From NCBI GenBank assembly GCA_023396365.1, contig JAEWWL010000035.1, positions 1 through 57,134 of the forward strand: a stretch of 57,134 nt of DNA, read 5' to 3'. The notes beneath the pieces were generated by a model. The model had not been told where the DNA came from. It did no database searches and saw nothing but the letters and a program-made list of their open reading frames with translations. The DNA comes from Methanobacteriota archaeon (GTDB taxonomy: Archaea; Halobacteriota; Methanomicrobia; Methanomicrobiales; Methanomicrobiaceae). This document shows positions 9,243 through 18,011 of this stretch, in pieces (position 1 is the stretch's first letter; each line of letters opens with the position of its first letter). Both the position numbers and the translations under genes were made by a program.

Positions 9243-9485
9243 TCATGAATTTCCGGGCGGTATAAGTCCGGTGTTTACTGTTATGCATGATGCCCTCTCT
9301 ATTCCTATTGCCACAACAACCTCTCCTGCCATCACAACAACCGGCCCTTTTATTGGCTGTTTTGTAATCATTTTTACAATTTTGCCGACTCTTATTCCAA
9401 GAGCGTTTAATTCACGTGAATATTTTGAGATGTCTGTTATAACTCCGGTCTGCCCGTATTCAAGGAGTGAAAGTAAAGAGATCAT
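9243..9485 (-). CDS. feoA: FeoA family protein (copy 2)
   Basis: An 80-residue FeoA protein starting at the ATG at 9485 (MISLLSLLEYGQTGVI), four bases after the stop of the preceding FeoA gene and with AGGTG upstream. A TTG at 9503 would extend it into that gene and is less likely. The core GIRVGKIVKMITKQPIKGPV is almost identical to the copy at 8261. It has no adjacent feoB, so it may modulate the same FeoB or act as a regulator subunit. Confidence 0.82.
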   Translation of the reverse strand: MISLLSLLEYGQTGVITDISKYSRELNALGIRVGKIVKMITKQPIKGPVVVMAGEVVVAIGIERASCITVNTGLIPPGNS

Positions 9486-9489
9486 TTTT

Positions 9490-9714
9490 TCAGCACCTGT
9501 CAACGGTTATTTTTCCGGCGATTCCCCTTCCAAGAGCAAGTGTTGAGCCGTTTATATCAAGGATTACCGGACCGCACGAACAGTCTACGATCCGTATTTT
9601 AACACCCTCACAGAGTCCGCGAAGCGAGAGCTGCTGTTTTACGCCTGCTCCCCCTTCAACATTCTTTATCAGGGCTGTCTCGTTTTTTTCAAGACTTGTC
9701 AGTGGTGTCTGCAT
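9490..9714 (-). CDS. feoA: FeoA family protein (copy 1, divergent)
   Basis: I place the start at 9714 (MQTPLTSLEKNE), giving 74 residues; an upstream ATG at 9792 adds a poorly conserved 26-residue extension. The FeoA fold is recognisable from LSLRGLCEGVKIRIVDCS, GPVILDINGSTLALGRGIAGKI. It is far more diverged from the other two copies than they are from each other. It is first in a two-gene unit with copy 2. A TTTTTAGG sequence like that in the DtxR promoter palindrome lies just upstream (9735-9742). Confidence 0.78.
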   Translation of the reverse strand: MQTPLTSLEKNETALIKNVEGGAGVKQQLSLRGLCEGVKIRIVDCSCGPVILDINGSTLALGRGIAGKITVDRC

Positions 9715-9959
9715 ATTACTAATATATCTGTTTCTTTTTAGGTTGAATTGAAGATAAGCCAAATTTATTTTGGGAAATGTGAATAATGCCAAAAAAAATT
9801 AGGATTTATCAGAAATGCCTAATTTTTTCCATTCATGTTTTTTATTCCGGTGAAGCCTTTGCAGGGCATACCCTGATGATAAACAAAAATCACAGGCTCT
9901 GTTTTATTATATGGGATGAATAAGAAATTTTTTTAATTAATTTTGTCCTGAAAAAAATT

Positions 9960-10514
9960 TCATTGTGTGTTGTGACGCTGTGCAATTGTTTTCATCCAGC
10001 CCGGTACTGCTGTATTGCTTACCGGGAAAAATTCAGATACATATGGCTTTATGTCAATTACCGGACTTTCGTTTATGGCATCAAGGCCTTTTACAACAAG
10101 GATGTTATCTCTTCTCTCAATCAGTTTTACAACTGTCATTAATACCGGGTTTGGCCTTGCCGGGCTGCAGGTGCAAAAAAGGCCGGTAAGCGGAAAGTCT
10201 CTATCTCCCATAGGATGGACTTTCAAAAGGCTTCGTGCATCCTGTGAAATTCCATGACCCCAGTAAAGTATTATCAGATGTGAATAATCCTCAATTCCAT
10301 AGAGTGCGTCATTTAAGTCATCCCTTAAAATAATCTCTGATATTTCCTCATCTGTTTCGTTAAACCCTTTTTCTACGGCTTTTTTGTCACTGCTTTGAAA
10401 AAGACCTGTTTTATCTGCAACAAGTGCAGGATTTGAGATTGTGTTTTTAATAATTCCAATGGGTTTGATCTCTATTTTAAAATCTTTTATATCATCTGCT
10501 ATTTCTGCTGGCAT
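9960..10514 (-). CDS. trmO: TrmO/YaeB-family tRNA m6t6A methyltransferase (UPF0066)
   Basis: A 184-residue protein of the TrmO (TsaA-like, UPF0066) family. These enzymes use S-adenosylmethionine to methylate N6 of t6A37 in certain tRNAs. Visible family segments are IKPIGIIKN at the start, IEDYSHLIILYWGH, VHPMGDRDFPLTGLFCTCSPARPNPV and a C-terminal LDAINESPVIDIKPYV. The SxARPNP stretch is the hallmark of the fold. It is monocistronic between the feo genes and the DtxR regulator. Confidence 0.85.
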   Translation of the reverse strand: MPAEIADDIKDFKIEIKPIGIIKNTISNPALVADKTGLFQSSDKKAVEKGFNETDEEISEIILRDDLNDALYGIEDYSHLIILYWGHGISQDARSLLKVHPMGDRDFPLTGLFCTCSPARPNPVLMTVVKLIERRDNILVVKGLDAINESPVIDIKPYVSEFFPVSNTAVPGWMKTIAQRHNTQ

Positions 10515-10595
10515 ATTTTTTCACATCCGGATTATCTCAATATAAGCTGTTTTTAAACTAATCCTTTCTATTTTGATATTAATTTGAATATCTGG

Positions 10596-11057
10596 TTATT
10601 TTTTATCATCAGTATTTCTTTTTACAGTACAGTATTCATCAAAATCCTGAAGGGTGTGTGTTTTTGATCCGCGTTCGTTTAGAAAATCAACAAAGAGATG
10701 AATCTGCTCGATTGTTTTTGGATTCAGCTCGTGCTCCATTAAACATGCATCCTCATCTGCAATCTTGTCGGGAACTGATATCAGCTTTAAAAATGACATC
10801 AAAGTCTCATGCCTGTATTTTATAACACTTGCAATCTCCCTTCCCTTTGGCTTTAATATGACGCCTTCGTACTTTCTGTATTCAATAAGGCCTAATTTAT
10901 CAAGCTTTATAAACATTTCAACAACAGAAGGCGGGCTGACATTGAGCTCTTTTGCAATGTCACGGGTTTTGGCATATCCCTTCTCTAAGCTTACATTAAG
11001 TATCGCCTCAAGATAGTCCTCCGCTTTTCTGCTAAGACTGCTGTTTTGGGTATTCAT
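10596..11057 (-). CDS. DtxR/MntR-family metal-dependent transcriptional regulator
   Basis: With the start at 11057 (MNTQNSSLSRKAEDYLEAIL), preceded by GGAGGTC, the protein has 153 residues; an upstream in-frame start at 11126 is less supported. Residues ~10-70 form the DtxR winged helix (AKTRDIAKELNVSPPSVVEM). Residues ~75-140 form the metal-binding/dimerisation domain with RHETLMSFL, DACLMEHELNPKTIEQI. The E/H-rich helix carries the likely Fe2+ or Mn2+ ligands. No SH3 domain is present; the FeoA-type genes nearby encode that fold separately. Placement next to feo genes suggests iron-responsive control of them. Confidence 0.85.
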   Translation of the reverse strand: MNTQNSSLSRKAEDYLEAILNVSLEKGYAKTRDIAKELNVSPPSVVEMFIKLDKLGLIEYRKYEGVILKPKGREIASVIKYRHETLMSFLKLISVPDKIADEDACLMEHELNPKTIEQIHLFVDFLNERGSKTHTLQDFDEYCTVKRNTDDKK

Positions 11058-11130
11058 ATTATTTTTTTGACCTCCGCTAAGGCAATTATCTCTTTTTAGA
11101 ATTTTGTTCTTAGGAACTTTTATCATAGGT

Positions 11131-11145
11131 CCTAATATTTTTAGG
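11131..11145. promoter_or_regulatory. Palindrome upstream of the DtxR-type gene
   Basis: CCTAA and TTAGG are exact inverted arms around TATTT, 70-90 bases before the regulator's start. DtxR-family operators often have TTAGG/CCTAA-type half-sites, so this is a candidate autoregulatory site. A TTTTTAGGTT half-site also occurs upstream of the first feoA gene (9735-9744), with CTAATAT nearby at 9719, but without exact symmetry. Confidence 0.45.
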
Positions 11146-11398
11146 TTTGCTTAAAAAAACCAAAATCCCTTACGTAATAATTATCACACAAGTAATATTT
11201 ACACAGATTTTCCGGTTCATTATTTTATCACAAAATGCCTGATCATTTCAGATAAGGCTCATTTATAATTTGTAAGCTTGAATATTAATTTTATGAATTC
11301 TGTAATTATTTTTTTATGCATCCCCTCTTTTAATTTTTATTAGTAAATTTTATCTCTTTTATTGACCTCCATCTTCTGTAAAAGGATTTGAACAGCCA

Positions 11399-13174
11399 AT
11401 GCCTGATATGCTGATTGTCTTTGCGGCACTTATTATAGCTCTTGTTCTTTTTGCAACGGGAAAAATACGCTATGACATAGTTGCACTGATTTCTCTTCTG
11501 ATTGTAACAATTGCCGGCATAGTCAGCCCTGCTGATGCCTTTTTGGGATTTGGGCATCCGGCGGTTATAACGGTTGCAGCTGTTTTGGTATTAAGCAGGG
11601 GTCTTGAAAATTCCGGGCTTGTTGAAATTATGACCCGGTGGGTATCAAAGGCCGGAGATAATGAGGTAAAGCAGTTGCTCTCGCTTACAGGAATCGTCGG
11701 GGTTCTTTCATCAATGATGAATAATATCGGAGCGCTTGCCCTGATGCTTCCGGTTGCAATAAGGACGGCAAGAAAGAGCAAAAGGTCACCTTCCTATCTT
11801 TTAATGCCGATAGCCTTTGCCTCACTGCTTGGCGGAATGACGACCCTTATCGGGACACCTCCAAATATCATAATTGCGACATACCGGGCACAAAACGGAA
11901 CAGAACCGTTTCTTATTTTTGATTTTGCATATGTCGGTTTTTTTGTTGCTGTATCCGGGATTTTATTTATATCATTTATTGGCTGGAGGCTGATTCCAAA
12001 AAGAAAAAGTCCGGCATCAAAAGAGGATCTCTTTGCTGTAAGTGAGTATTTAACCGAAGTAAAAGTAACAGAAAAATCAAAATTTTCCAAAAAGATGATA
12101 ATGGAGGTAGGAGACGCAGCAGAAGTTGATGTTTTAATCGTTGGAATTATAAGAGGCGGAAAAAAGATTGTTGCGCCATCTATATATGAAATTATTCATC
12201 CGGATGATGTTTTGGTAATCAAAGCCGACTCAAAGGATCTTCAGACTCTACTTGATTCGGCAGGATTTGAGCTGACAGAAAAGATTGATGTAAATGAGGA
12301 GATGATTGGATCTGATACTGTGGGAGTTGCTGAGGCAGTTGTAAAGCCTGATTCACCCATTCTTTATAAAACGGCGTATTCTGCAAATCTCCGGTGGATT
12401 TACGGGATAAATCTTCTTGCGGTTGCAAGAGAGGGGGGCCGCATCAGGGACAGGTTAAAGCACGTCAGGTTTCAGCCCGGTGACATTCTTCTTCTCCAGG
12501 GTAAAAAGGAATCCCTTCAGGATGCTATTCCAAAAATCGGGTGTCTCCCGCTTGCTGAAAGGGGAATACGGCTTGGAAAGCCAAAATTAATATTTCTCGC
12601 AGTTTCGATATTTGGATCTGCACTTTTAATATCTGCTTTTGGCCTTCTGCCTATTCAGGTGGCATTTACAGCAGCTGTTGTTTTAATGATTCTGACATCC
12701 ATTGTTTCGCTTCGTGAGGCATATGAGAGCATTGAATGGCCTGTAATAATTCTTCTTGGTGCGATGATTCCTGTCGGAGGCGCTCTTGAGTCAAGCGGCG
12801 GTGCAGCGCTTATTGCCGGAAGTATTGTATCGGCGGCAAACTTTTTTCCGCCGCAGGCAACGCTTTTATTCCTTTTGGTAATTACGATGTTTTTGTCAGA
12901 TCTTGTAAACAATGCGGCATCAGCAGTTTTAATGGCGCCTATTGGAATGACGATTGCAGCTGACCTTGGGGCATCAGCAGATCCTTTTTTAATGGCGGTT
13001 GCAATAGGAGCCTCCTGTGCATTTTTAACTCCAATCGGCCATCAGTCAAATACCCTTGTCATGGGTCCGGGCGGCTATCTTTTTACAGACTACTGGAGGA
13101 TGGGGGTTTTGCTTGAAATATTAATAGTAACTGTGTCATTTCCGCTGCTGTTGTTTTTCTGGCCTTTGTATTAA
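11399..13174 (+). CDS. SLC13/DASS-type anion transporter with two internal TrkA-C domains
   Basis: 591 residues. The N-terminal membrane part (~1-200) contains MMNNIGALALMLPVAI and TTLIGTPPNIII; the C-terminal membrane part (~390-590) contains DLVNNAASAVLMAPIG and PIGHQSNTLVMGPGGY. These paired N-x-A / TPPN-type loops are substrate and Na+ sites in the DASS fold. Between them (~205-380) lie two RCK-C (TrkA-C) domains (IRGGKKIVAPSIYEIIHPDDVLVIKA and AREGGRIRDRLKHVRFQPGDILLLQG). Such hybrids are annotated as SLC13 or sulfate-permease-like; substrate unknown. AAAGGA precedes the start. Confidence 0.85.
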   Translation: MPDMLIVFAALIIALVLFATGKIRYDIVALISLLIVTIAGIVSPADAFLGFGHPAVITVAAVLVLSRGLENSGLVEIMTRWVSKAGDNEVKQLLSLTGIVGVLSSMMNNIGALALMLPVAIRTARKSKRSPSYLLMPIAFASLLGGMTTLIGTPPNIIIATYRAQNGTEPFLIFDFAYVGFFVAVSGILFISFIGWRLIPKRKSPASKEDLFAVSEYLTEVKVTEKSKFSKKMIMEVGDAAEVDVLIVGIIRGGKKIVAPSIYEIIHPDDVLVIKADSKDLQTLLDSAGFELTEKIDVNEEMIGSDTVGVAEAVVKPDSPILYKTAYSANLRWIYGINLLAVAREGGRIRDRLKHVRFQPGDILLLQGKKESLQDAIPKIGCLPLAERGIRLGKPKLIFLAVSIFGSALLISAFGLLPIQVAFTAAVVLMILTSIVSLREAYESIEWPVIILLGAMIPVGGALESSGGAALIAGSIVSAANFFPPQATLLFLLVITMFLSDLVNNAASAVLMAPIGMTIAADLGASADPFLMAVAIGASCAFLTPIGHQSNTLVMGPGGYLFTDYWRMGVLLEILIVTVSFPLLLFFWPLY

Positions 13175-13687
13175 TGAAAAGAACAGCAGTCAAAATTAAA
13201 AAAGTTTTTTCAGAACCAGTGCGGTTGGTGCGTGTGTTGGTTTTTGTGATATTTGCTTTTCATTTCTCTGGCTTTGAAAAATTAAGGATTAGTTTGTCGA
13301 AATTAATTTGCAGAGGTATTTCTGCATTCAAAAGATTTACGGAAACAGGTTTTTGTAAAACCACAACTTAGGCTGACTTTTGTTTTGCAGATTTATATTA
13401 GAAATTCTGCCTTATGGCAGTCCGTTATAGTCCGGGATTTTTTGCGGTGTTTTTTCTGGTTTCCCTGAATAACGAAAATTTATGCATTTTTTGTATTTGT
13501 CGTTTTTTTTGGTTTTTGCTATATTTCAGGTTTGGCTGTGATAAATATGGCCGGATAGCACCCCGTGAATATTTATGCTGGTTTATTAGGGATTACCCGG
13601 CGCACTTTTTTGGACTTTTGCGGATTCATGTTTTTTATGTCTTACAGTTAATCTGTATTTCATCCGTTTTGGTGATGCTGAAAATTT

Positions 13688-13816
13688 CTACCTTCTTTTT
13701 TTTGCTTTGTAAATTGCCTCCTGTAAATCACTATCTGCAACTCCCAGAAATTCCAGAAGTTCAGCAGAGAGTTTTTCTTCCTGTTTAATGCCTCTAACCG
13801 ATGCTTTAAAATTCAG
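13688..13816 (-). pseudogene. Fragment of a small unknown protein (C-terminal part)
   Basis: An open stretch with protein-like composition ends in FLGVADSDLQEAIYKAKKRR. It has no ATG, GTG or TTG start before its conserved-looking part; a TAA precedes a CTG at 13816. It overlaps the end of the short frame at 13813-13932 in a different frame, so both may be halves of one gene broken by a frameshift. Family unknown. Confidence 0.3.
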
Positions 13817-13932
13817 TTATAGCACCTCTTCGCAAATTTCTCAAGTGTTACTATGGATTTATCTGAATTTTGACAGGATATATCCATTATAATCTGTTCG
13901 TCTTCGCTTTTTTCTATACAGTCTTTTTTCAT
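13813..13932 (-). CDS. Possible small protein or N-terminal gene fragment
   Basis: A 39-residue frame beginning MKKDCIEKSEDEQIIM and ending LEKFAKRCYN, with two internal cysteines besides Cys5 and a weak GTGA about 8 bases before the ATG. Composition is protein-like. It may be an intact microprotein or the front half of a frameshifted gene continued at 13816. Not recognised. Confidence 0.3.
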   Translation of the reverse strand: MKKDCIEKSEDEQIIMDISCQNSDKSIVTLEKFAKRCYN

Positions 13933-14223
13933 AATATCTTCACTTTTTTAAAAGTCTGTTGAAATGACTTTTTTTTGCATACAGAAACCCGTGCCGTTTT
14001 TTTGGCTCTGGTCTGTTACAATAAATAAATAGATGTTTAGGTTCTGATAAAACAGACCCGAAAGAGAGCAGGTTTTGTTTATACTGACAAACAAGATTAG
14101 GGTTTGAGTTAAAAATCTAAATTTTAATTATTACGTATTTCCTGTTGAAAACAGGTTTTTGCAATAAACCAAATTTTTTTTGGTCACACTATATTTCACC
14201 CGAATATCAGACAAAAGATCTGA

Positions 14224-14319
14224 ATGATAAATTTATTAGTTGTTGATGATGAAGAAGGAATTCCTGATGCTGCAAGAATATTTTCTGAAAATACACAACA
14301 ATCATTCACTAAGCAGTAG
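14224..14319 (+). pseudogene. Truncated response-regulator receiver domain
   Basis: The ATG at 14224 starts INLLVVDDEEGIPDAARIF, the first strand, acidic pocket (DDEE) and first helix of a receiver domain, but a TAG closes the frame after 31 residues. No continuation is visible in the other frames, because the convergent methyltransferase gene begins at 14330. It is best read as the left-over 5' end of a deleted two-component gene. Confidence 0.6.
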
Positions 14320-14329
14320 GTATTAAGTG

Positions 14330-15139
14330 TTAATGCATTTTTTTAAGGTCAAAAACATAACGGTGAATACCTGGTGCAATATTTCCGCAGCACCTGTGAT
14401 AATCAGTGTGAAGACCTTTCTCCTTAAGGTTTTGGATGAGGTTTTCTCTCTCTTCTTTGGCTTTAAAGGTGTAAAAATGTATAGTGCCCCCTTTTTTTAC
14501 AAGAGGGAGTGTTTTGAATAAGGCTTCATCCATTCCATAGGCAGTAGGGATTATTGCACGGTCAAAGCAGTCTCTTTCATTAAAAAATTCCGGAATTGAA
14601 TGGGCGTCGGCGCAGATTACATCGCCCTTATCCCTGATTCCGTTCAGTTTAAGGTTTTCCAAAAAATACCGGCAGGCAGAGGGATTTTTTTCAACACCAA
14701 GCACTTCTGCTCCTTTGTCTGCTGCAGGAACTGCAAACGGACCGCAGCCGCAGAAAGGAATGATTATTTTTTCATCAGGATTTACCACAGATGAAATTCT
14801 CATCCTTTCAAATGAGAGTTTTGTGCTGAAAAAAACAGATGACAAATCTGTCCTGTATAAATAGCCGGCCTCTTTATGAACAATTTTTGTCTTATTCTCC
14901 CCTTTTAGAAATTCAAAACCTCCAACCCGGCACTCGCCCCCAATTGATGAGGTCTTTTGAAGAACAGTCCTTACATTCTTTCTTATAGAAAAAACCGCAT
15001 CGGCTATCTCTTCTTTATACGGCAGGCACCCAGGGGGTATTTGTATTATGGCAATATCTCCTATGACTTCAAACCGGCCTGAAAGAAGTTTTAAGGCATT
15101 ATCAGGTATAACTTCCTTTAGTGTTGTCTTCAGGTCCAT
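14330..15139 (-). CDS. Trm5/TYW2-like class I methyltransferase
   Basis: Starting at 15139 (MDLKTTLKEVIP) the protein has 269 residues. Its order resembles archaeal Trm5/Taw2 (Met-10-like) enzymes: an N-terminal domain (FEVIGDIAIIQIPPG), KTSSIGGECRVGGFEFLKG, then VHKEAGYLYRTDLSSVFFSTKLSFERMRI, then a SAM-binding fold. Those families modify or hypermodify G37 of tRNA-Phe with SAM. The SAM motif reads IIPFCGCGPFAVPAA rather than DMFAGIGPF, and the NLP/NPP-type catalytic motif is replaced by IIPTAYG. It is therefore probably a related but distinct member. Confidence 0.7.
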   Translation of the reverse strand: MDLKTTLKEVIPDNALKLLSGRFEVIGDIAIIQIPPGCLPYKEEIADAVFSIRKNVRTVLQKTSSIGGECRVGGFEFLKGENKTKIVHKEAGYLYRTDLSSVFFSTKLSFERMRISSVVNPDEKIIIPFCGCGPFAVPAADKGAEVLGVEKNPSACRYFLENLKLNGIRDKGDVICADAHSIPEFFNERDCFDRAIIPTAYGMDEALFKTLPLVKKGGTIHFYTFKAKEERENLIQNLKEKGLHTDYHRCCGNIAPGIHRYVFDLKKMH

Positions 15140-15348
15140 CTGAATAAAAAGTGATTTCTTATACCAAAAAGGCAACTGATAGGAAAAAATCTTTTTTTTT
15201 TCAAATATTTTGGTCAGCCGGTTTAAAAGCAGAAATTTTTCTGCAATTTTTCAGTTTGTCCATTATGCTTAATTATAATCAGGTCGATGAATCTTCTATA
15301 AGGATAGCAGTATTTGCCTTCATGCTTTTCAATATCAGGGCTGTTTGT

Positions 15349-16209
15349 ATGGGGAGGGTTATTGATTATAATGAACTTTGGAAGCTTGCTGTCAGACGGC
15401 GGTTTTCATCAGATTTTTTGGAAGAGGATGCGGGCTGCATCTGGGACAAAAGAGCAGACTATTACGACAGGTCAGTTCGCGATAACCGTAAAAATGCACT
15501 GGAGGATATTTCTTTTCTTGATTTAAGGCCGCAGGACACTGTTCTTGATGTCGGTGCAGGAACGGGGAGGCTTACTGTTCCAATTGCAGAAAAAGTAAAA
15601 AGTGTAACGGCAGTTGATCCATCAGCAAGGATGCTTATGTACCTTCGTGACAATATGGCTGAGGCAGGGCTTTCAAACTGCAGATATGTCCAGAAAAGAT
15701 GGGAGGATGTATGTTTAAAACGTGACATGATGCCGCATGATGTTGTTATATCTGCTTTTTCTATGGGTTTTTATGATGCCGCATGGGCACTTGACAAACT
15801 TCACCGGGCCTCAAAAAGAGACATATACATATTCTGGTTTGCAAAAATGAGGCATGACGATGCTCTTTTAAAATATATTGAGGAATGCATGGGAAAAAAG
15901 CATATGAAAAAGCCCCGTTATCCTGATTATATCTGTCTATTAAATATTCTTCATGATATGGGCATATATGCTGATGTTAAAATTATTGAGCATAAACAGA
16001 CAGAATCTTTTATCAGTCCCGAGGATGCAGTATCAAAAGCACTTCTCAACAGGAGAATTACCCATGATCAAAAGGAGCATGCGTACCAGTTTTACCGTGA
16101 AAGCTTAAAACCAGACGGCAGTGAAGGATTTGTTTTAAATTCAGTATTAAGTCAGGCTCTGATATACTGGAATCATGAAACCCAGAATTACAAAAGCACA
16201 TTTGTCTAA
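15349..16209 (+). CDS. Class I SAM-dependent methyltransferase
   Basis: I start at the ATG at 15349 (MGRVIDYNELWKLAVRRR), giving 286 residues; the frame is open further upstream to 15151 but that part is not protein-like and overlaps the divergent gene. Motif I is VLDVGAGTGRLTVPIA, followed by AVDPSARML (motif II) and a later DVVISAFSMGFYD. An N-terminal helical region carries FLEEDAGCIWDKRADYYDRSV, seen in many methanogen methyltransferases of unknown substrate. It is divergent from the Trm5-like gene. Confidence 0.8.
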   Translation: MGRVIDYNELWKLAVRRRFSSDFLEEDAGCIWDKRADYYDRSVRDNRKNALEDISFLDLRPQDTVLDVGAGTGRLTVPIAEKVKSVTAVDPSARMLMYLRDNMAEAGLSNCRYVQKRWEDVCLKRDMMPHDVVISAFSMGFYDAAWALDKLHRASKRDIYIFWFAKMRHDDALLKYIEECMGKKHMKKPRYPDYICLLNILHDMGIYADVKIIEHKQTESFISPEDAVSKALLNRRITHDQKEHAYQFYRESLKPDGSEGFVLNSVLSQALIYWNHETQNYKSTFV

Positions 16210-16902
16210 AAAAATTTATGCTGCTTCAGATTTTCTTTTTTAAGAAATTTTTTTATATTTAAATAAAGCGGGATCTTTTTATATATCAAAAATAAAAAAA
16301 GGATTGTACAAATAAGAAAACATTTATATTATTAATTCTGGTTTTTCTGTAAAGACATGGAACCTTTTTGTTTATTGGGTTTATTTCTCTTTAAAAAAAT
16401 TTGCAAAAGAATCTTTGTCTCTTTTGACTGGTAAATGAAAAAAAATTAATTCCAAGTCTTTTGAATAATATCTGTCATTTTTCCGGATTTTTATTTCTCT
16501 CCCTCCCTACTTTCATCACGTGAGGAATCTTTTGTCCGGGCGGTATCTGAAGTTTTGATAATGCATTGCATATGAGGTGTGCAAAAGATTTATCATTTAA
16601 ATGTGTATATATAAATATGGTGGTTGTGCTAACAGATATTATTTCAACAGATTTGTGGGGGGCAGTTATTTGAAAATAAATCTGCAAATAAATCTGCCGT
16701 GCCATCAGGAGACGGGTTGTCTCTGTAAAATAGCCGCCATCGGGGGATAGTATTCAAACCTGCATTTGGAGGGTATAATTTTTCTTATCCGGAAAATACC
16801 CTTTATAATATCTGTTCGGATTTTTAAAAGCTGAATCTTTTATTCTGAATTTTATTTAAAAAAAGATTTTTTTAATTTTATGCTGCAGAGATTTCTCTGA
16901 TA
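16210..16902. other. 693 bp intergenic region, no gene seen
   Basis: AT-rich with many T and A runs. A minus-strand frame at 16475-16705 (76 codons) has no recognisable motif or ribosome-binding site and is left out. The part near 16860-16900 is the 3' region of the convergent GAPDH gene. Confidence 0.45.
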
Positions 16903-17925
16903 TTAAATTGCCTCAAAACCCAGGGCTTCGTTTGTCATCTGAATTGATTTATCAGCGTCCTTTTCATTCCCTGCCATTGCACGTATTGCATCAACTGTTT
17001 CAACGACAACGTCTGCCTCCTGGTGAATCGCCTGGAAGAGATAGAGTTCGTTGTCATCAGATACACAAACTGATTCTTCAAAGATGCATGACTCCCAGAG
17101 ATCAGAGCGCGGTCTTCCAAGATCAGATGCATATTCTTTTAGTTCGGCAGTGCTTGTGATTCCAAGACCTTTTTGAATAAGCCCCATTCTTGGATGATTT
17201 TTAATGATTTCAATAACTTTTTCCTTTGATGCCTTATTCTTAAGGTCCATCTGTATTATGTGCATGTGCATGAATGTTGTCGGAACAATAAGGGCAGTTG
17301 TTACAATATCTATTTCAGGAAGAACTGTCTGCAGATCAGGTCCGTGATGTGACGGGATTGTAACAGGATTTAATACAATGGCATCAACAGGGCCGCGTTT
17401 GGGATCTCCGGGGTCTGCACCTCTTCTGACCATTGTCGCACGCACTTTTCTTACACCAAATTCTTCATCAATGGCCTTTATTATCCTGCAAAGTCCTGTC
17501 GTGTTGCAGGAGACAACCCTTGTAAACTGTCTTCCTATGGCATCTTTGTAGTTGCATGATGAATTGAATGAAAATCCTGCGACATTGTGGTCTTCTCCCC
17601 CCTGCCAGATTGCCTTTTTACCATACTTTTCGTAAAGAGACCTGTTTTTTGCTCCAACTCCTCCCGGAGTTGCATCAACAACAACATCACAGGCAGCTAT
17701 CATCTCCTCGACAGTTCCTGCAACTTTTATTCCTGCTGCCTCAAAGGCTCCTTTTTTGGATATGTCTGCAATATAAAGGGGATACCCTTTTTTGTTTGCA
17801 GTGAGTGCCTCACTGCTTGGTTTTGTCTTGGAAACTCCGATTATTTCCATGTCTTTCTGTGCAAAGACAGCATCCGCAACTCTCTTTCCGATTGTTCCAA
17901 ACCCGTTGACTGCAACCTTTATCAT
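16903..17925 (-). CDS. gap: Type II glyceraldehyde-3-phosphate dehydrogenase (archaeal, phosphorylating)
   Basis: A 340-residue enzyme that interconverts glyceraldehyde 3-phosphate and 1,3-bisphosphoglycerate with NAD(P), mainly in gluconeogenesis in methanogens. The N-terminal Rossmann motif is VNGFGTIGKRVADAV, and the catalytic Cys140 is in SCNTTGLCR. RRGADPGDPKRGPVDAIV and PSHHGPDLQTV are characteristic of the archaeal type II form. Length is normal; it is monocistronic. Confidence 0.96.
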   Translation of the reverse strand: MIKVAVNGFGTIGKRVADAVFAQKDMEIIGVSKTKPSSEALTANKKGYPLYIADISKKGAFEAAGIKVAGTVEEMIAACDVVVDATPGGVGAKNRSLYEKYGKKAIWQGGEDHNVAGFSFNSSCNYKDAIGRQFTRVVSCNTTGLCRIIKAIDEEFGVRKVRATMVRRGADPGDPKRGPVDAIVLNPVTIPSHHGPDLQTVLPEIDIVTTALIVPTTFMHMHIIQMDLKNKASKEKVIEIIKNHPRMGLIQKGLGITSTAELKEYASDLGRPRSDLWESCIFEESVCVSDDNELYLFQAIHQEADVVVETVDAIRAMAGNEKDADKSIQMTNEALGFEAI

Positions 17926-18011
17926 TGCCTATTTGTATGGGACTTACATATCATTAATTATATGGCAGCAAAGTGCGGTTATCCGGTCAGCACCATATAA
18001 TCCTTTGAAAA

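Larger units (their letters stand above)
13175..14223. other. 1 kb region of decayed or non-coding DNA
   Basis: No intact gene is convincing. Plus-strand frames at 13174-13371 and 13414-13788 have aromatic-rich, unnatural compositions typical of AT-rich noncoding DNA. On the minus strand two short frames (listed separately) look like pieces of a small protein. Together with the receiver-domain fragment at 14224 this looks like a site where genes have been lost. Confidence 0.4.

Noticed and set aside
13174..13788. Plus-strand open frames of 65 and 124 codons after the SLC13 gene
   Set aside because: Phe/Cys/Leu-rich translations typical of AT-rich noncoding DNA, no ribosome-binding site, no motif.
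16475..16705. Minus-strand 76-codon frame in the gap before GAPDH
   Set aside because: No family, no start signals; composition fits chance.
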